This document shows positions 49,213-57,004 of a stretch of 64,000 nt of DNA, in pieces. The position numbers were made by a program, and so were the translations under genes. Origin of the DNA: Allomesorhizobium camelthorni (GTDB lineage: Bacteria > Pseudomonadota > Alphaproteobacteria > Rhizobiales > Rhizobiaceae); NCBI RefSeq assembly GCF_011045125.1, contig NZ_JAAKZF010000002.1, positions 124,001-188,000 of the forward strand, read 5' to 3'. Under the pieces are notes generated by a model. The model made no database searches. It was not told the DNA's origin and saw only the letters and a list, made by a program, of their open reading frames with translations. The stretch's first letter is position 1; every line of letters begins with the position of its first letter.

Positions 49213-50133
49213 CTACCTGTCGAATGCCATCTTCAGGAGTTCGAACGGAGCCAGCGCGCCGCGCACCTGCACCACGGTCGCTGCAACCCGGTGCGCGCGC
49301 TTGGCAGCATCGGCGGGGGCGAGACCGAGCAGGCGGGCCGCGAGATAGGCACCGTTGAAGCTGTCGCCCGCGCCGGTCGTGTCGACCGGGTTCGCCACGT
49401 GGATGGCAGGCGATTCGAACGTGTCGCCGTAATGCAGGATCAGCGCTGGCTGATCGCCGTTCTTGACGACGACTTCGGCGGGGCCGGCATGCTCCAGCCG
49501 CCTGGCCGTCGCCTCCATGGACTGATCGCCGAACAGCATCTCCTCATCCGGGAATGTCGGCAGCGCAATGTCGGTGACGGCTAGCGCCTCGCCAATCGCC
49601 GTGCGCGCGGCGGAAATGTCCGGCCACAGTTTTGGCCGGTAATTGGGATCGAAGGCTATGTGGGCGCCGTGCTCGCGCGCTTTGGCTACGGCATCGAGAA
49701 AGACTCGCCGCGCAGGCTCCGCCAGAATTGCCAAAGTGATTCCGGAAAAGTAGATAAGCTCCCGGTTTTCAAGGCTTTTCGCTAGGGCGGCAGGATCGTC
49801 TGCGAGCCGGCGCGCGGCGGCGTCGCTGCGCCAGTAGGTAAAGGCACGCTCCGCCCCGGAGAGCGTGATCGCGTAGAGGCCCGGTCGCGCGCCCGGCAGG
49901 ATCGGGCTGTTTGCAATGCCGATGTCATGGGATTTGAAGAATTCGATCTGGCCGTGGGAGAACGGGTCGTCGCCGAAGGCCGAGACATAGTCGACATGGT
50001 GGCCCGGCATCAGGGCGCGCATGGCCCAGAGCGTGTTGAAAGTGTCGCCGGCATAACCCATTCGCCACAAGCTGCTGCCCTGGCTCGACAGTTCGATCAT
50101 GCACTCGCCGACCGCCGCAATGCCATGCGCCAT
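49213..50133 (-). CDS. kdgK: 2-keto-3-deoxygluconate kinase (PfkB family)
   Basis: A 306-residue ribokinase-fold sugar kinase. It opens with AAVGECMIELSSQGSSLWRMGYAGDTFNT, which is KDG-kinase-like, and has the PfkB signature with catalytic Asp in NPVDTTGAGDSFNGAYLAARL. It phosphorylates 2-keto-3-deoxygluconate for the Entner-Doudoroff or uronate route. AAGGAGGA lies 6 bases upstream of the ATG at 50133, so this start is preferred over longer versions. Confidence 0.85.
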   Translation of the reverse strand: MAHGIAAVGECMIELSSQGSSLWRMGYAGDTFNTLWAMRALMPGHHVDYVSAFGDDPFSHGQIEFFKSHDIGIANSPILPGARPGLYAITLSGAERAFTYWRSDAAARRLADDPAALAKSLENRELIYFSGITLAILAEPARRVFLDAVAKAREHGAHIAFDPNYRPKLWPDISAARTAIGEALAVTDIALPTFPDEEMLFGDQSMEATARRLEHAGPAEVVVKNGDQPALILHYGDTFESPAIHVANPVDTTGAGDSFNGAYLAARLLGLAPADAAKRAHRVAATVVQVRGALAPFELLKMAFDR

Positions 50134-50261
50134 GCATTCCTCCTTCGCTGTCGCCGCCCGCTTCTTAGCCAATTGAAAGCGGACTTGCCACTACCCCGAA
50201 TGGCGCGTCACGGCTTTTCGTTCCGCCCCGGAGCGACTACTTTGCAACGCTCGGAATCGCA

Positions 50262-50714
50262 ATGGAGACGCATTTGACCGCGATATGGCGTTACGCAGCC
50301 GCTGCTCTTGTCGTCGTCCTGATCGCGGCCGGCGGCATGATGGCCATGCACGGTTCGTCTGCCCCTCCCGCCGACCTCGATCTCTCGCGCTCGAAAGCCA
50401 CGGAAAAGGGTGTTTTCCTCGCCTCGGTCGAGCCGGAAGCCGGGTCGTTCAAGCAGGGCGAACTGCACTCATGGGTGCTGACCGTCAAAAAGCCGGACGG
50501 GACGCCGGTGGAAGATGCCACTATCGCGGTCGATGGCGGCATGCCGGACCACAATCACGGCCTGCCGACCAGCCCGCAGGCAACCGCCCATCTCGGCGAG
50601 GGCCGCTACCGTGTCGAGGGCGTGAAGTTCAACATGGGCGGCTGGTGGGTGCTGCGCTTTGCCATTTCGTCGCCAGCCGGCGACGACGAAGCCGTGTTCA
50701 ACCTGACGCTGTGA
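50262..50714 (+). CDS. membrane-anchored YtkA/FixH-like protein
   Basis: A 150-residue protein with one N-terminal helix (YAAAALVVVLIAAGGMMAM) and a periplasmic beta domain of the YtkA-like type (HSWVLTVKKPDGTPVEDATIAVDGGMPDHNHGLPTSPQ, FNMGGWWVLRFAI). The MPDHNHG stretch could bind metal. It lies 7 bases upstream of a dihaem peroxidase lipoprotein gene and is surely co-transcribed with it. Function is unknown; copper delivery or redox support is only a guess. Confidence 0.75.
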   Translation: METHLTAIWRYAAAALVVVLIAAGGMMAMHGSSAPPADLDLSRSKATEKGVFLASVEPEAGSFKQGELHSWVLTVKKPDGTPVEDATIAVDGGMPDHNHGLPTSPQATAHLGEGRYRVEGVKFNMGGWWVLRFAISSPAGDDEAVFNLTL

Positions 50715-50721
50715 GCCTGAG

Positions 50722-51927
50722 ATGCGCAGCCGAACGGCAGCATTTGCGCTTGGGCTGATCGCAGCGCTGACGCTCAGTGGCTGCGGCGAACCCGACTTCA
50801 CCGAAGCCGAAAAGGCGATGATCGCCTCGCTGTCGCTTTCGGCACTGCCGCCGCTGCCGGCTGACCCGACGAACCGCTATGCCGATTTGCCGGCCGCGGC
50901 CGCCTTCGGGGCAACGCTGTTCTTCGAGCAGCGGCTCAGCCGCGACGGCAATGTGTCGTGCGCAACCTGCCACATCATCGACCGCCAGTTCCAGGACGAC
51001 CGGCCGCTCGCAATCGGCGTCGCGACCACCAACCGGCGCACCATGCCGCTCGCCGGGGTGGCGCGAAGCCCCTGGTTCTTCTGGGACGGGCGCAAGGACA
51101 GCCTGTGGTCGCAGGCGCTCGGGCCGCTGGAGGACGCGCGGGAACATGCCGGCAATCGCACTGCCTACGCGCATTTCATCGAGAAGGAGTTCGCTGACCG
51201 CTACGAGCGGATTTTCGGGCCGTTGCCGGACCTTTCCGGATTGCCCGAGAATGCAGGCCCGCTGGGAACCGAAGCTGAGAAGGCCGCCTGGAAGGGGATG
51301 CGCGGGGAGCAGCGCGCTTCGATCGACCGGGTGTTTGCCAATCTCGGCAAGGCGATCGCGGCCTTTGAGCGGTCGATCGTGCATGAGCCGACGCGTTTTG
51401 ACCGTTTCGCCGATGCGGTGGCGGCCGGGCGCGATCCGGAAGGCGAGGCGGCGTTTTCGGACGAGGAAATACAGGGGCTGAAGCTGTTCATCGGCAAGGC
51501 CAATTGCGTGACCTGCCACAACGGCCCGCGCTTCACCGACGACCATTTCCACAATACCGGCGTACCGGCCGTGAAGGAATTGCCGGAAGACAGCGGCCGC
51601 GAGACGGCTGTCGCGCAGGTTGCCGCCGACCCGTTCAACTGCCTTGGCGCATTCCGCGACGGCGGCGAGGAGGCCTGCGGCGAGTTGCGCTTCATGGTCA
51701 AGTCCGGGGACGCGCTGAAGCGCGCCTACAAGACGCCGTCCTTGCGCGGCGCCGCCACCCGGCCGCCCTATATGCATTCCGGCCAGATTGCGACGCTGGA
51801 CGATGTCATGGACCACTACAACACCGTGCCGGCCAGCACCCGCGGCACGACCGAACTGCATCCGCTCGGCCTGTCGGAACGGGAGCGGGCCGCGCTCATC
51901 GCGTTCCTGAAAACGCTGGCGGAGTGA
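50722..51927 (+). CDS. dihaem cytochrome c peroxidase/MauG-family lipoprotein
   Basis: A 401-residue exported protein. The lipobox is LTLSGCGE, so it is membrane-tethered. Two haem c sites are visible: VSCATCHIIDRQF and NCVTCHNGPRF. The MauG/CCP superfamily segments WDGRKDSLWSQALGPLEDAREH and YKTPSLRGAATRPPYMHSGQIATLDDVMDHYN are present. Members reduce peroxide or modify protein side chains. The electron donor and target are unknown. It follows a YtkA-like gene by 7 bases and is followed by a degraded palindromic repeat. Confidence 0.87.
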   Translation: MRSRTAAFALGLIAALTLSGCGEPDFTEAEKAMIASLSLSALPPLPADPTNRYADLPAAAAFGATLFFEQRLSRDGNVSCATCHIIDRQFQDDRPLAIGVATTNRRTMPLAGVARSPWFFWDGRKDSLWSQALGPLEDAREHAGNRTAYAHFIEKEFADRYERIFGPLPDLSGLPENAGPLGTEAEKAAWKGMRGEQRASIDRVFANLGKAIAAFERSIVHEPTRFDRFADAVAAGRDPEGEAAFSDEEIQGLKLFIGKANCVTCHNGPRFTDDHFHNTGVPAVKELPEDSGRETAVAQVAADPFNCLGAFRDGGEEACGELRFMVKSGDALKRAYKTPSLRGAATRPPYMHSGQIATLDDVMDHYNTVPASTRGTTELHPLGLSERERAALIAFLKTLAE

Positions 51928-51942
51928 GTGCCGATATGTGCG

Positions 51943-52162
51943 TCCTTCGAGGCTCCCCTTCGACAAGCTCAGGGTCGCACCCCAGGATGAGGGAGGTTGC
52001 GCCTTTGCAATCCTCATTCTTCGACGCCGACATTTCAGGGAGAGGAACTGGGCGCTTCAGGGAGAGGTACCCGGCGCCATACGATCCTTATCCTGAGGTG
52101 CGAGCCCTCTCTGCCGTCGAAAGAACTGAGCAAGGCCCCTGGGGGGAGCCTCGTGGGACGCA
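51943..52162. repeat. degraded palindromic repeat cluster
   Basis: The left part (from TCCTTCGAGGCTCCCCTTCG at 51943 to CAGGATGAGG near 51987) and the right part (TTATCCTGAGGTGCGAGCC near 52087 to GAGCCTCGTGGGACGC at 52147-52162) are inverted and related to the perfect repeat at 41875-41967, with inserted and changed bases. In the middle, the unit TTCAGGGAGAGG occurs twice in tandem (about 52034-52062). It fills the gap between the convergent peroxidase and putR genes and may act as a terminator. Confidence 0.65.
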
Positions 52163-52174
52163 CCGGCAGAAATT

Positions 52175-52627
52175 TCACCGGTCCTTCACCGTCTCCATCG
52201 CCACGAAAGTCGATGTTTGCGAGACATGCGGCAGCGCCGAAATGCGCTCGCCGAGAACGCGGCGGTAGGCGGCGATGTCTTTGGTGCGCACCTTCAGCAG
52301 ATAGTCGAAACTCGCTGCCATCATATGGCACTGCTCGATCTCGGGCACGCCCTGGACAGCGCGGTTGAAGGCGTCGAGCGCGGCGGAACGCGTGTCCGAC
52401 AGCGTCACCTGCACGAACGCGACATGGCCTTCGCCCATGCGCTCGCGGTCGATGACCGCCGAATAGCCGCGGATGAAGCCGGCATTTTCGAGACGCCGCA
52501 CCCGCGCCTGCACCGGGGTTTTCGATAGCCCGACCTTCGCCGCTAATTCGGCCATCGACAGGCGGCCGTCGCGCGACAGCGCGGCCACGATGTTGCGGTC
52601 GATGCGGTCCAATTGATCTTCATTCAT
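52175..52627 (-). CDS. putR: Lrp/AsnC-family regulator, probably of proline use
   Basis: A 150-residue regulator. The N-terminal winged helix-turn-helix is DQLDRIDRNIVAALSRDGRLSMAELAAKVGLSKTPVQARVRRLENAG, and the C-terminal RAM ligand-binding domain contains GVPEIEQCHMMAASFDYLLKV. It is divergent from putA, the arrangement of PutR activators in alphaproteobacteria, where proline binding induces putA. The ATG at 52627 directly precedes the first helix. Confidence 0.85.
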   Translation of the reverse strand: MNEDQLDRIDRNIVAALSRDGRLSMAELAAKVGLSKTPVQARVRRLENAGFIRGYSAVIDRERMGEGHVAFVQVTLSDTRSAALDAFNRAVQGVPEIEQCHMMAASFDYLLKVRTKDIAAYRRVLGERISALPHVSQTSTFVAMETVKDR

Positions 52628-52724
52628 GGATTGGCAGGCATGAATACGGTTCAAACGACCTCATCAATAGGCCGAGCGGACTGCATGGTCCAGCTTTTCG
52701 GTCCAAATCGACGCTCGGATTGTG

Positions 52725-52755
52725 CTAGCTTTGGATAATCATTCCATCAAGCTAG
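52725..52755. promoter_or_regulatory. candidate PutR operator and putA promoter region
   Basis: CTAGCTT (52725-52731) and AAGCTAG (52749-52755) form a perfect inverted repeat with a 17-base spacer that contains a -10-like GATAAT (52734-52739). It lies 21 bases upstream of the putA start in the putR/putA divergent region. Binding by PutR is inferred from position only. Confidence 0.4.
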
Positions 52756-52775
52756 AATGTTCCGACAGGACCGCC

Positions 52776-55700
52776 ATGACAGCGCCCGACGCCATCCGCA
52801 ACGCCATCCGCGCCAATTACCTTCCCGATGAAGGCGAGGCGCTGGCCCATCTCGTCGCCACCGCGGATCTTTCGGCCGCGGAACGCGAGGCGATTTCGGC
52901 GCGGGCGGTCAAGCTGGTCAAGGCGGTGAGGGGTTCCTCCGACCCGCGCCTGATGGAGGTATTTCTCTCGGCCTACGGTCTCTCGACCAAGGAGGGCGTG
53001 GCGCTGATGTGCCTGGCCGAGGCGCTGCTGCGCGTGCCGGACACCGAGACGATGGACGATCTGATCCAGGACAAGATCGCGCCGCATGACTGGTCGGCGC
53101 ATTCGGGCGGGTCGAGCTCGATCTTCGTCAACGCCTCGACCTGGGCGCTCATGCTCACTGGCCGCGTGCTCGACGACGAGGACGATGAAGGCATTGCCGG
53201 CACGCTGCGCTCGATGGTCCGCCGCCTCGGCGAACCGGTTATCCGCACGGCAGTCGCGGCGGCGATGCGCGAAATGGGCGAGCAGTTCGTGCTTGGCCGC
53301 ACGATCGCGGAAGCTGTCAGGCGTGGCCGCTCGCTGATCGCGAAAGGCTATCTCTATTCTTACGACATGCTGGGCGAGGCGGCGCGGACCGAAGCCGACG
53401 CGCTGCGCTACCACCGTGCTTATGCGGACGCGATTTCTTCGCTGAACAGCGGCTCCAACAGCCCCGATATCCGCACCAATCCCGGCATCTCGGTCAAGCT
53501 TTCGGCGCTGCATCCGCGCTACGAGATGGCGCAGAAGGAAAAGATGCTGCCCGCGATGGCTGAGCGGCTTCTGTCGCTGGCAGTCGCGGCGCGCCATGCC
53601 CGCATGGGCCTGAACATCGACGCGGAGGAAGCCGACCGCCTCGACCTGTCGCTCGACGTCATCGAGCGCGTGCTGGCCGCCCCCGAGCTCGAAGGCTGGA
53701 ACGGCTTCGGCGTTGTGGTGCAGGCTTACGGGCCGCGCGCGGCGTTTGTCATCGACTGGCTCTACGCGCTCGCCAGGCGCCTCGACCGCAACATCATGGT
53801 GCGGCTGGTCAAGGGCGCGTACTGGGATACCGAGATCAAGCGGGCGCAGGCTTTTGGCCTAGACGGTTATCCGGTATTCACGCGCAAGGCCAATACCGAC
53901 GTGTCCTACATCGCCTGCGCCAGGAAGCTGCTGTCGATGACCGACCGCATCTATCCGCAATTCGCCACCCACAATGCGCATACGGTCGCGGCCATCCTGT
54001 CGATGACGACGGACCGCGACAGTTTCGAGTTCCAGCGCCTGCACGGCATGGGCGAGGCCCTGCACGAGACCGTGCGCAAGGCGGAAGGCACGCGCTGCCG
54101 CATCTATGCGCCGGTCGGGGCGCATTCCGACCTGCTCGCCTATCTCGTCCGCCGACTTCTGGAAAACGGAGCCAACTCCTCTTTCGTCCACCAGCTTACC
54201 GACGAGGACGTGAAGGCCGAGGACATCGCCCGCGATCCGTTCGAAGCGGTCGAGACGCAAGGCCCGGCAGCCAATCCGGCAATCCCCAAACCGTCGGCGA
54301 TCTTCGGCGCGTCGCGCTCGAATTCCAGGGGCTGGGACATTACCGACCCGGTGGCTCTCGCCGCGATCGACAGGGGCAAGAGTACTTTCGCCGGCCCCGA
54401 GCAATGGTTCGCCAAACCGGTCACGCGTGCGGCCGGATACGGCGCTCGACGTCCGGTGCTCAACCCAGCCAAACCCAAGGATGTCGTCGGTTCGATCAGT
54501 GAGGCGACGGCCAAGCAGGTTTCGACCGCGGTTCGCATTGCTGCCGAGGCGCAACCGGCTTGGGCGAGGCGGCCCGTCGCCGAGCGGGCCAACATGCTCC
54601 GTCGCACGGCGGACTTCTACGAGGCCCATTCGGTTGAATTCTTCGCGCTCGCCACCCGCGAGGCCGGCAAGTCGCTTGCCGACGGCGTCGCCGAGGTGCG
54701 CGAGGCAGTGGATTTCCTGCGCTACTATGCGGCGGAGGCGGACAAGACCGAAGCGGGAACCGAGGCGCGCGGCGTTATCGCCTGCATCTCGCCATGGAAC
54801 TTTCCGCTGGCGATCTTCACGGGGCAGATCGCGGCGGCGCTCGTCACCGGCAATGCGGTCATCGCTAAACCTGCCGAACAGACGCCGCTGATCGCCGCGC
54901 GCGCTGTCGAACTGATGCGCAAGGCCGGCATTCCGGAAGACGTGATCCAGCTTCTGCCGGGCGATGGCCCCTCCGTCGGTGCGCCGCTGACGGCAGATCC
55001 GCGCATCGCCGGCGTCTGCTTCACCGGCTCGACCGAGGTTGCAAAACTGATCGAAAAGCAGCTCGCCGAGACCGCCGCTCCCGACGCTATGCTGCTCGCG
55101 GAAACCGGCGGGCTGAACGCCATGATCGTCGATTCCACCGCGCTGCCCGAGCAGGCGGTGCGCGACATCCTCGCTTCGGCCTTCCAGAGCGCGGGCCAGC
55201 GCTGCTCGGCGCTGCGCATCCTCTACGTCCAGAAGGATGTCGAGAAGAAGATGCTGGAGATGCTCGAAGGCGCGATGAAGGCGCTGAATGTCGGCGATCC
55301 GTGGCTTCTGTCCACCGATGTGGGTCCGGTCATCGACGAGGAGGCGCAGAATTCCATTCGCGAGTACTGCGCGGCCATGGAGGCAAAAGGCAAGCTGATC
55401 GCGAAGCTCGATGCGCCGGCCGACGGGCGCTTCGTCGCGCCGCATGTGTTCCGTGTCTCGGGCATCGAGGAGATGGATCGCGAAGTGTTCGGGCCGGTGC
55501 TGCATGTCGCGACTTTCGATGCTGACAAGATCGACAAGGTCATCGCCGCCATCAATAGCAAGGGCTACGGCCTGACCTTCGGCCTGCACACCCGGATAGA
55601 GGCGCGAGTGCAGCACATCCTCGACGGCATCCATGCCGGCAATATCTATGTCAACCGCAACCAGATTGGCGCAGTCGTCGGCTCCCAGCCCTTCGGCGGC

Positions 55701-56390
55701 GAGGGACTTTCCGGCACCGGGCCAAAGGCCGGCGGACCGCATTATCTGCGGCGCTTCCGGCGCTCGGAAAGTGCTAGCGCAGAGATTGGCGAAGGCAAGA
55801 AACTCCCGGCGAAAGCGCTGGCCGATGCTTTGCCCGACCCGTCCGCCGGCGACTGGAACTCCGCAGCCGACCGCATTGCTGTCTTGCGAAAACATCTGCG
55901 CGGAAAGGGCGCCGCGGCGATTGCGGCAGCCGCGGCCACCGATTTCGGCCCAGTCGATCTGCCAGGGCCGACCGGAGAGGCCAATACGCTGACGCTTCTG
56001 CCGCGCGGACGCGTGCTTTGCCTCGGGCCGGACAGCGAGACGCTGCTTGCGCAGGCGATCCAGGCGCTGGCTGCAGGCAATGCCGTTCTCGCCGTCGCGC
56101 CCGGCGCCCCGACAGCGCTCAATGCGCTCATCGGGAAGGGTCTTCCGATCGCGGCGCTAGACGGAGTTTTGGACCCGGCACAGCTGAAAACCCTCGTCAT
56201 CGACGTCGTGGCGTTTTCTGGCGCAGCCAAACCGGCGCGCGCTATCAGGCAGGCGCTGGCTGAGCGGAAAGGGCCGATCGTGCCGCTGGTGACGGAAATC
56301 CTCTATCCGGCAGCCTACGCCCACGAACGCGCAGTTTGTGTCGACACGACCGCAGCCGGCGGCAATGCGAGCCTGCTGGCGGCGGCCTGA
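52776..56390 (+). CDS. putA: bifunctional proline dehydrogenase / P5C dehydrogenase
   Basis: A 1204-residue enzyme oxidising proline to glutamate. The FAD-dependent proline dehydrogenase barrel spans roughly residues 170-470 (SVKLSALHPRYE, GFGVVVQAYGPRAAFVIDWLY, RLVKGAYWDTEIKRAQ). The aldehyde dehydrogenase part follows (ACISPWNFPLAIFTGQIAAALV; catalytic Cys near 810 in QSAGQRCSALRIL), then a C-terminal domain of about 170 residues. The N-terminus has no ribbon-helix-helix domain, so it is not a self-repressor, which fits the separate putR gene. GACAGGA precedes the ATG at 52776. Confidence 0.95.
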   Translation: MTAPDAIRNAIRANYLPDEGEALAHLVATADLSAAEREAISARAVKLVKAVRGSSDPRLMEVFLSAYGLSTKEGVALMCLAEALLRVPDTETMDDLIQDKIAPHDWSAHSGGSSSIFVNASTWALMLTGRVLDDEDDEGIAGTLRSMVRRLGEPVIRTAVAAAMREMGEQFVLGRTIAEAVRRGRSLIAKGYLYSYDMLGEAARTEADALRYHRAYADAISSLNSGSNSPDIRTNPGISVKLSALHPRYEMAQKEKMLPAMAERLLSLAVAARHARMGLNIDAEEADRLDLSLDVIERVLAAPELEGWNGFGVVVQAYGPRAAFVIDWLYALARRLDRNIMVRLVKGAYWDTEIKRAQAFGLDGYPVFTRKANTDVSYIACARKLLSMTDRIYPQFATHNAHTVAAILSMTTDRDSFEFQRLHGMGEALHETVRKAEGTRCRIYAPVGAHSDLLAYLVRRLLENGANSSFVHQLTDEDVKAEDIARDPFEAVETQGPAANPAIPKPSAIFGASRSNSRGWDITDPVALAAIDRGKSTFAGPEQWFAKPVTRAAGYGARRPVLNPAKPKDVVGSISEATAKQVSTAVRIAAEAQPAWARRPVAERANMLRRTADFYEAHSVEFFALATREAGKSLADGVAEVREAVDFLRYYAAEADKTEAGTEARGVIACISPWNFPLAIFTGQIAAALVTGNAVIAKPAEQTPLIAARAVELMRKAGIPEDVIQLLPGDGPSVGAPLTADPRIAGVCFTGSTEVAKLIEKQLAETAAPDAMLLAETGGLNAMIVDSTALPEQAVRDILASAFQSAGQRCSALRILYVQKDVEKKMLEMLEGAMKALNVGDPWLLSTDVGPVIDEEAQNSIREYCAAMEAKGKLIAKLDAPADGRFVAPHVFRVSGIEEMDREVFGPVLHVATFDADKIDKVIAAINSKGYGLTFGLHTRIEARVQHILDGIHAGNIYVNRNQIGAVVGSQPFGGEGLSGTGPKAGGPHYLRRFRRSESASAEIGEGKKLPAKALADALPDPSAGDWNSAADRIAVLRKHLRGKGAAAIAAAAATDFGPVDLPGPTGEANTLTLLPRGRVLCLGPDSETLLAQAIQALAAGNAVLAVAPGAPTALNALIGKGLPIAALDGVLDPAQLKTLVIDVVAFSGAAKPARAIRQALAERKGPIVPLVTEILYPAAYAHERAVCVDTTAAGGNASLLAAA

Positions 56391-56400
56391 GGAACGGAGG

Positions 56401-56424
56401 CGAGGGAGCGGCTACGCTCCCTCG
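56401..56424. terminator. bidirectional terminator hairpin between putA and hmuQ
   Basis: CGAGGGAGCG (56401-56410) and CGCTCCCTCG (56415-56424) form a perfect 10-bp stem with a 4-base GCTA loop between two convergent genes. It overlaps the last codons of hmuQ. No long T tract is seen on either side. Confidence 0.6.
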
Positions 56425-56732
56425 ACGACGGTAAATCCCTCGAATTGCGGATGGCCGATATAGAGCGGCTTGTTGACCCCGGCATTCTTGTGGGCGGCGC
56501 GGAAATTTTCCGACTTGGTCCAGGCTACGAAATCCTCGTAGCTCGACCAGACCGTGTGCGAGGCGAACAACGTGTAGCCCTCGGCTTCGTTGACAGGGCC
56601 TCGCAGCAGGTGAAACTGCTGAAAGCCCTTCATCTCCGATAGCCTGGAGTCGCGGCCCTTCCAGACATTCTCGAAGGCTTCCTCGGAACCGGTCTGGACC
56701 TTGAAGCGGTTCATCGCAATGTACATCGGCAT
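56412..56732 (-). CDS. hmuQ: IsdG-like haem-degrading monooxygenase
   Basis: A 106-residue ferredoxin-like fold protein of the antibiotic biosynthesis monooxygenase/IsdG family (MYIAMNRFKVQTGSEEAFENVW, SHTVWSSYEDFVAWTKSENFRAAHKNAG). The Asn in AMNRF, a Trp and the His of RAAHKNAG match the catalytic Asn-Trp-His set of IsdG. It should open the haem ring and release iron, as HmuQ does in Bradyrhizobium. It ends the minus-strand arm hmuR, unknown gene, tonB, small gene, hmuQ. Confidence 0.85.
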   Translation of the reverse strand: MPMYIAMNRFKVQTGSEEAFENVWKGRDSRLSEMKGFQQFHLLRGPVNEAEGYTLFASHTVWSSYEDFVAWTKSENFRAAHKNAGVNKPLYIGHPQFEGFTVVEGA

Positions 56733-56737
56733 TCCTT

Positions 56738-57004
56738 TCAGATCGTGCGTTTGGCCGGCGTTGCGCCAGGCCGTGAATCGGTTTTGCCGGCAGCCGGCGG
56801 GAACTTGATCACGCCGTCCGGCGGCTCCGCTCCAATCGCGCCCGTCGGGTTCGGACCAGCTTGAATCTGCGCGTCGCCGCGATGGCGGGCAATATCGGCG
56901 ACGGCGCGCTCGGCCTCAATGCGGTCGATCAGCGCCAGGAATTCGGGGCGAAGCCCGTCGCCCCGTGCGGCAGCGATTGCGTGAAGTGGGTTAAGCAGGA
57001 ACAT
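56738..57004 (-). CDS. small hypothetical protein of the haem locus, 88 residues
   Basis: A soluble-looking protein with a helical N-terminal half (MFLLNPLHAIAAARGDGLRP, ALIDRIEAERAVADIARHRG) and a Pro/Gly-rich disordered C-terminal half. Its ATG directly abuts the tonB stop region and its stop lies 5 bases from hmuQ, so coupling between the two supports a real gene. I recognise no family. It could help TonB or HmuQ. Confidence 0.6.
   Translation of the reverse strand: MFLLNPLHAIAAARGDGLRPEFLALIDRIEAERAVADIARHRGDAQIQAGPNPTGAIGAEPPDGVIKFPPAAGKTDSRPGATPAKRTI

Noticed and set aside
53859-55895. 678-codon minus-strand open frame opposite putA
   Set aside because: It lies fully inside putA and has shadow-type composition without domains.
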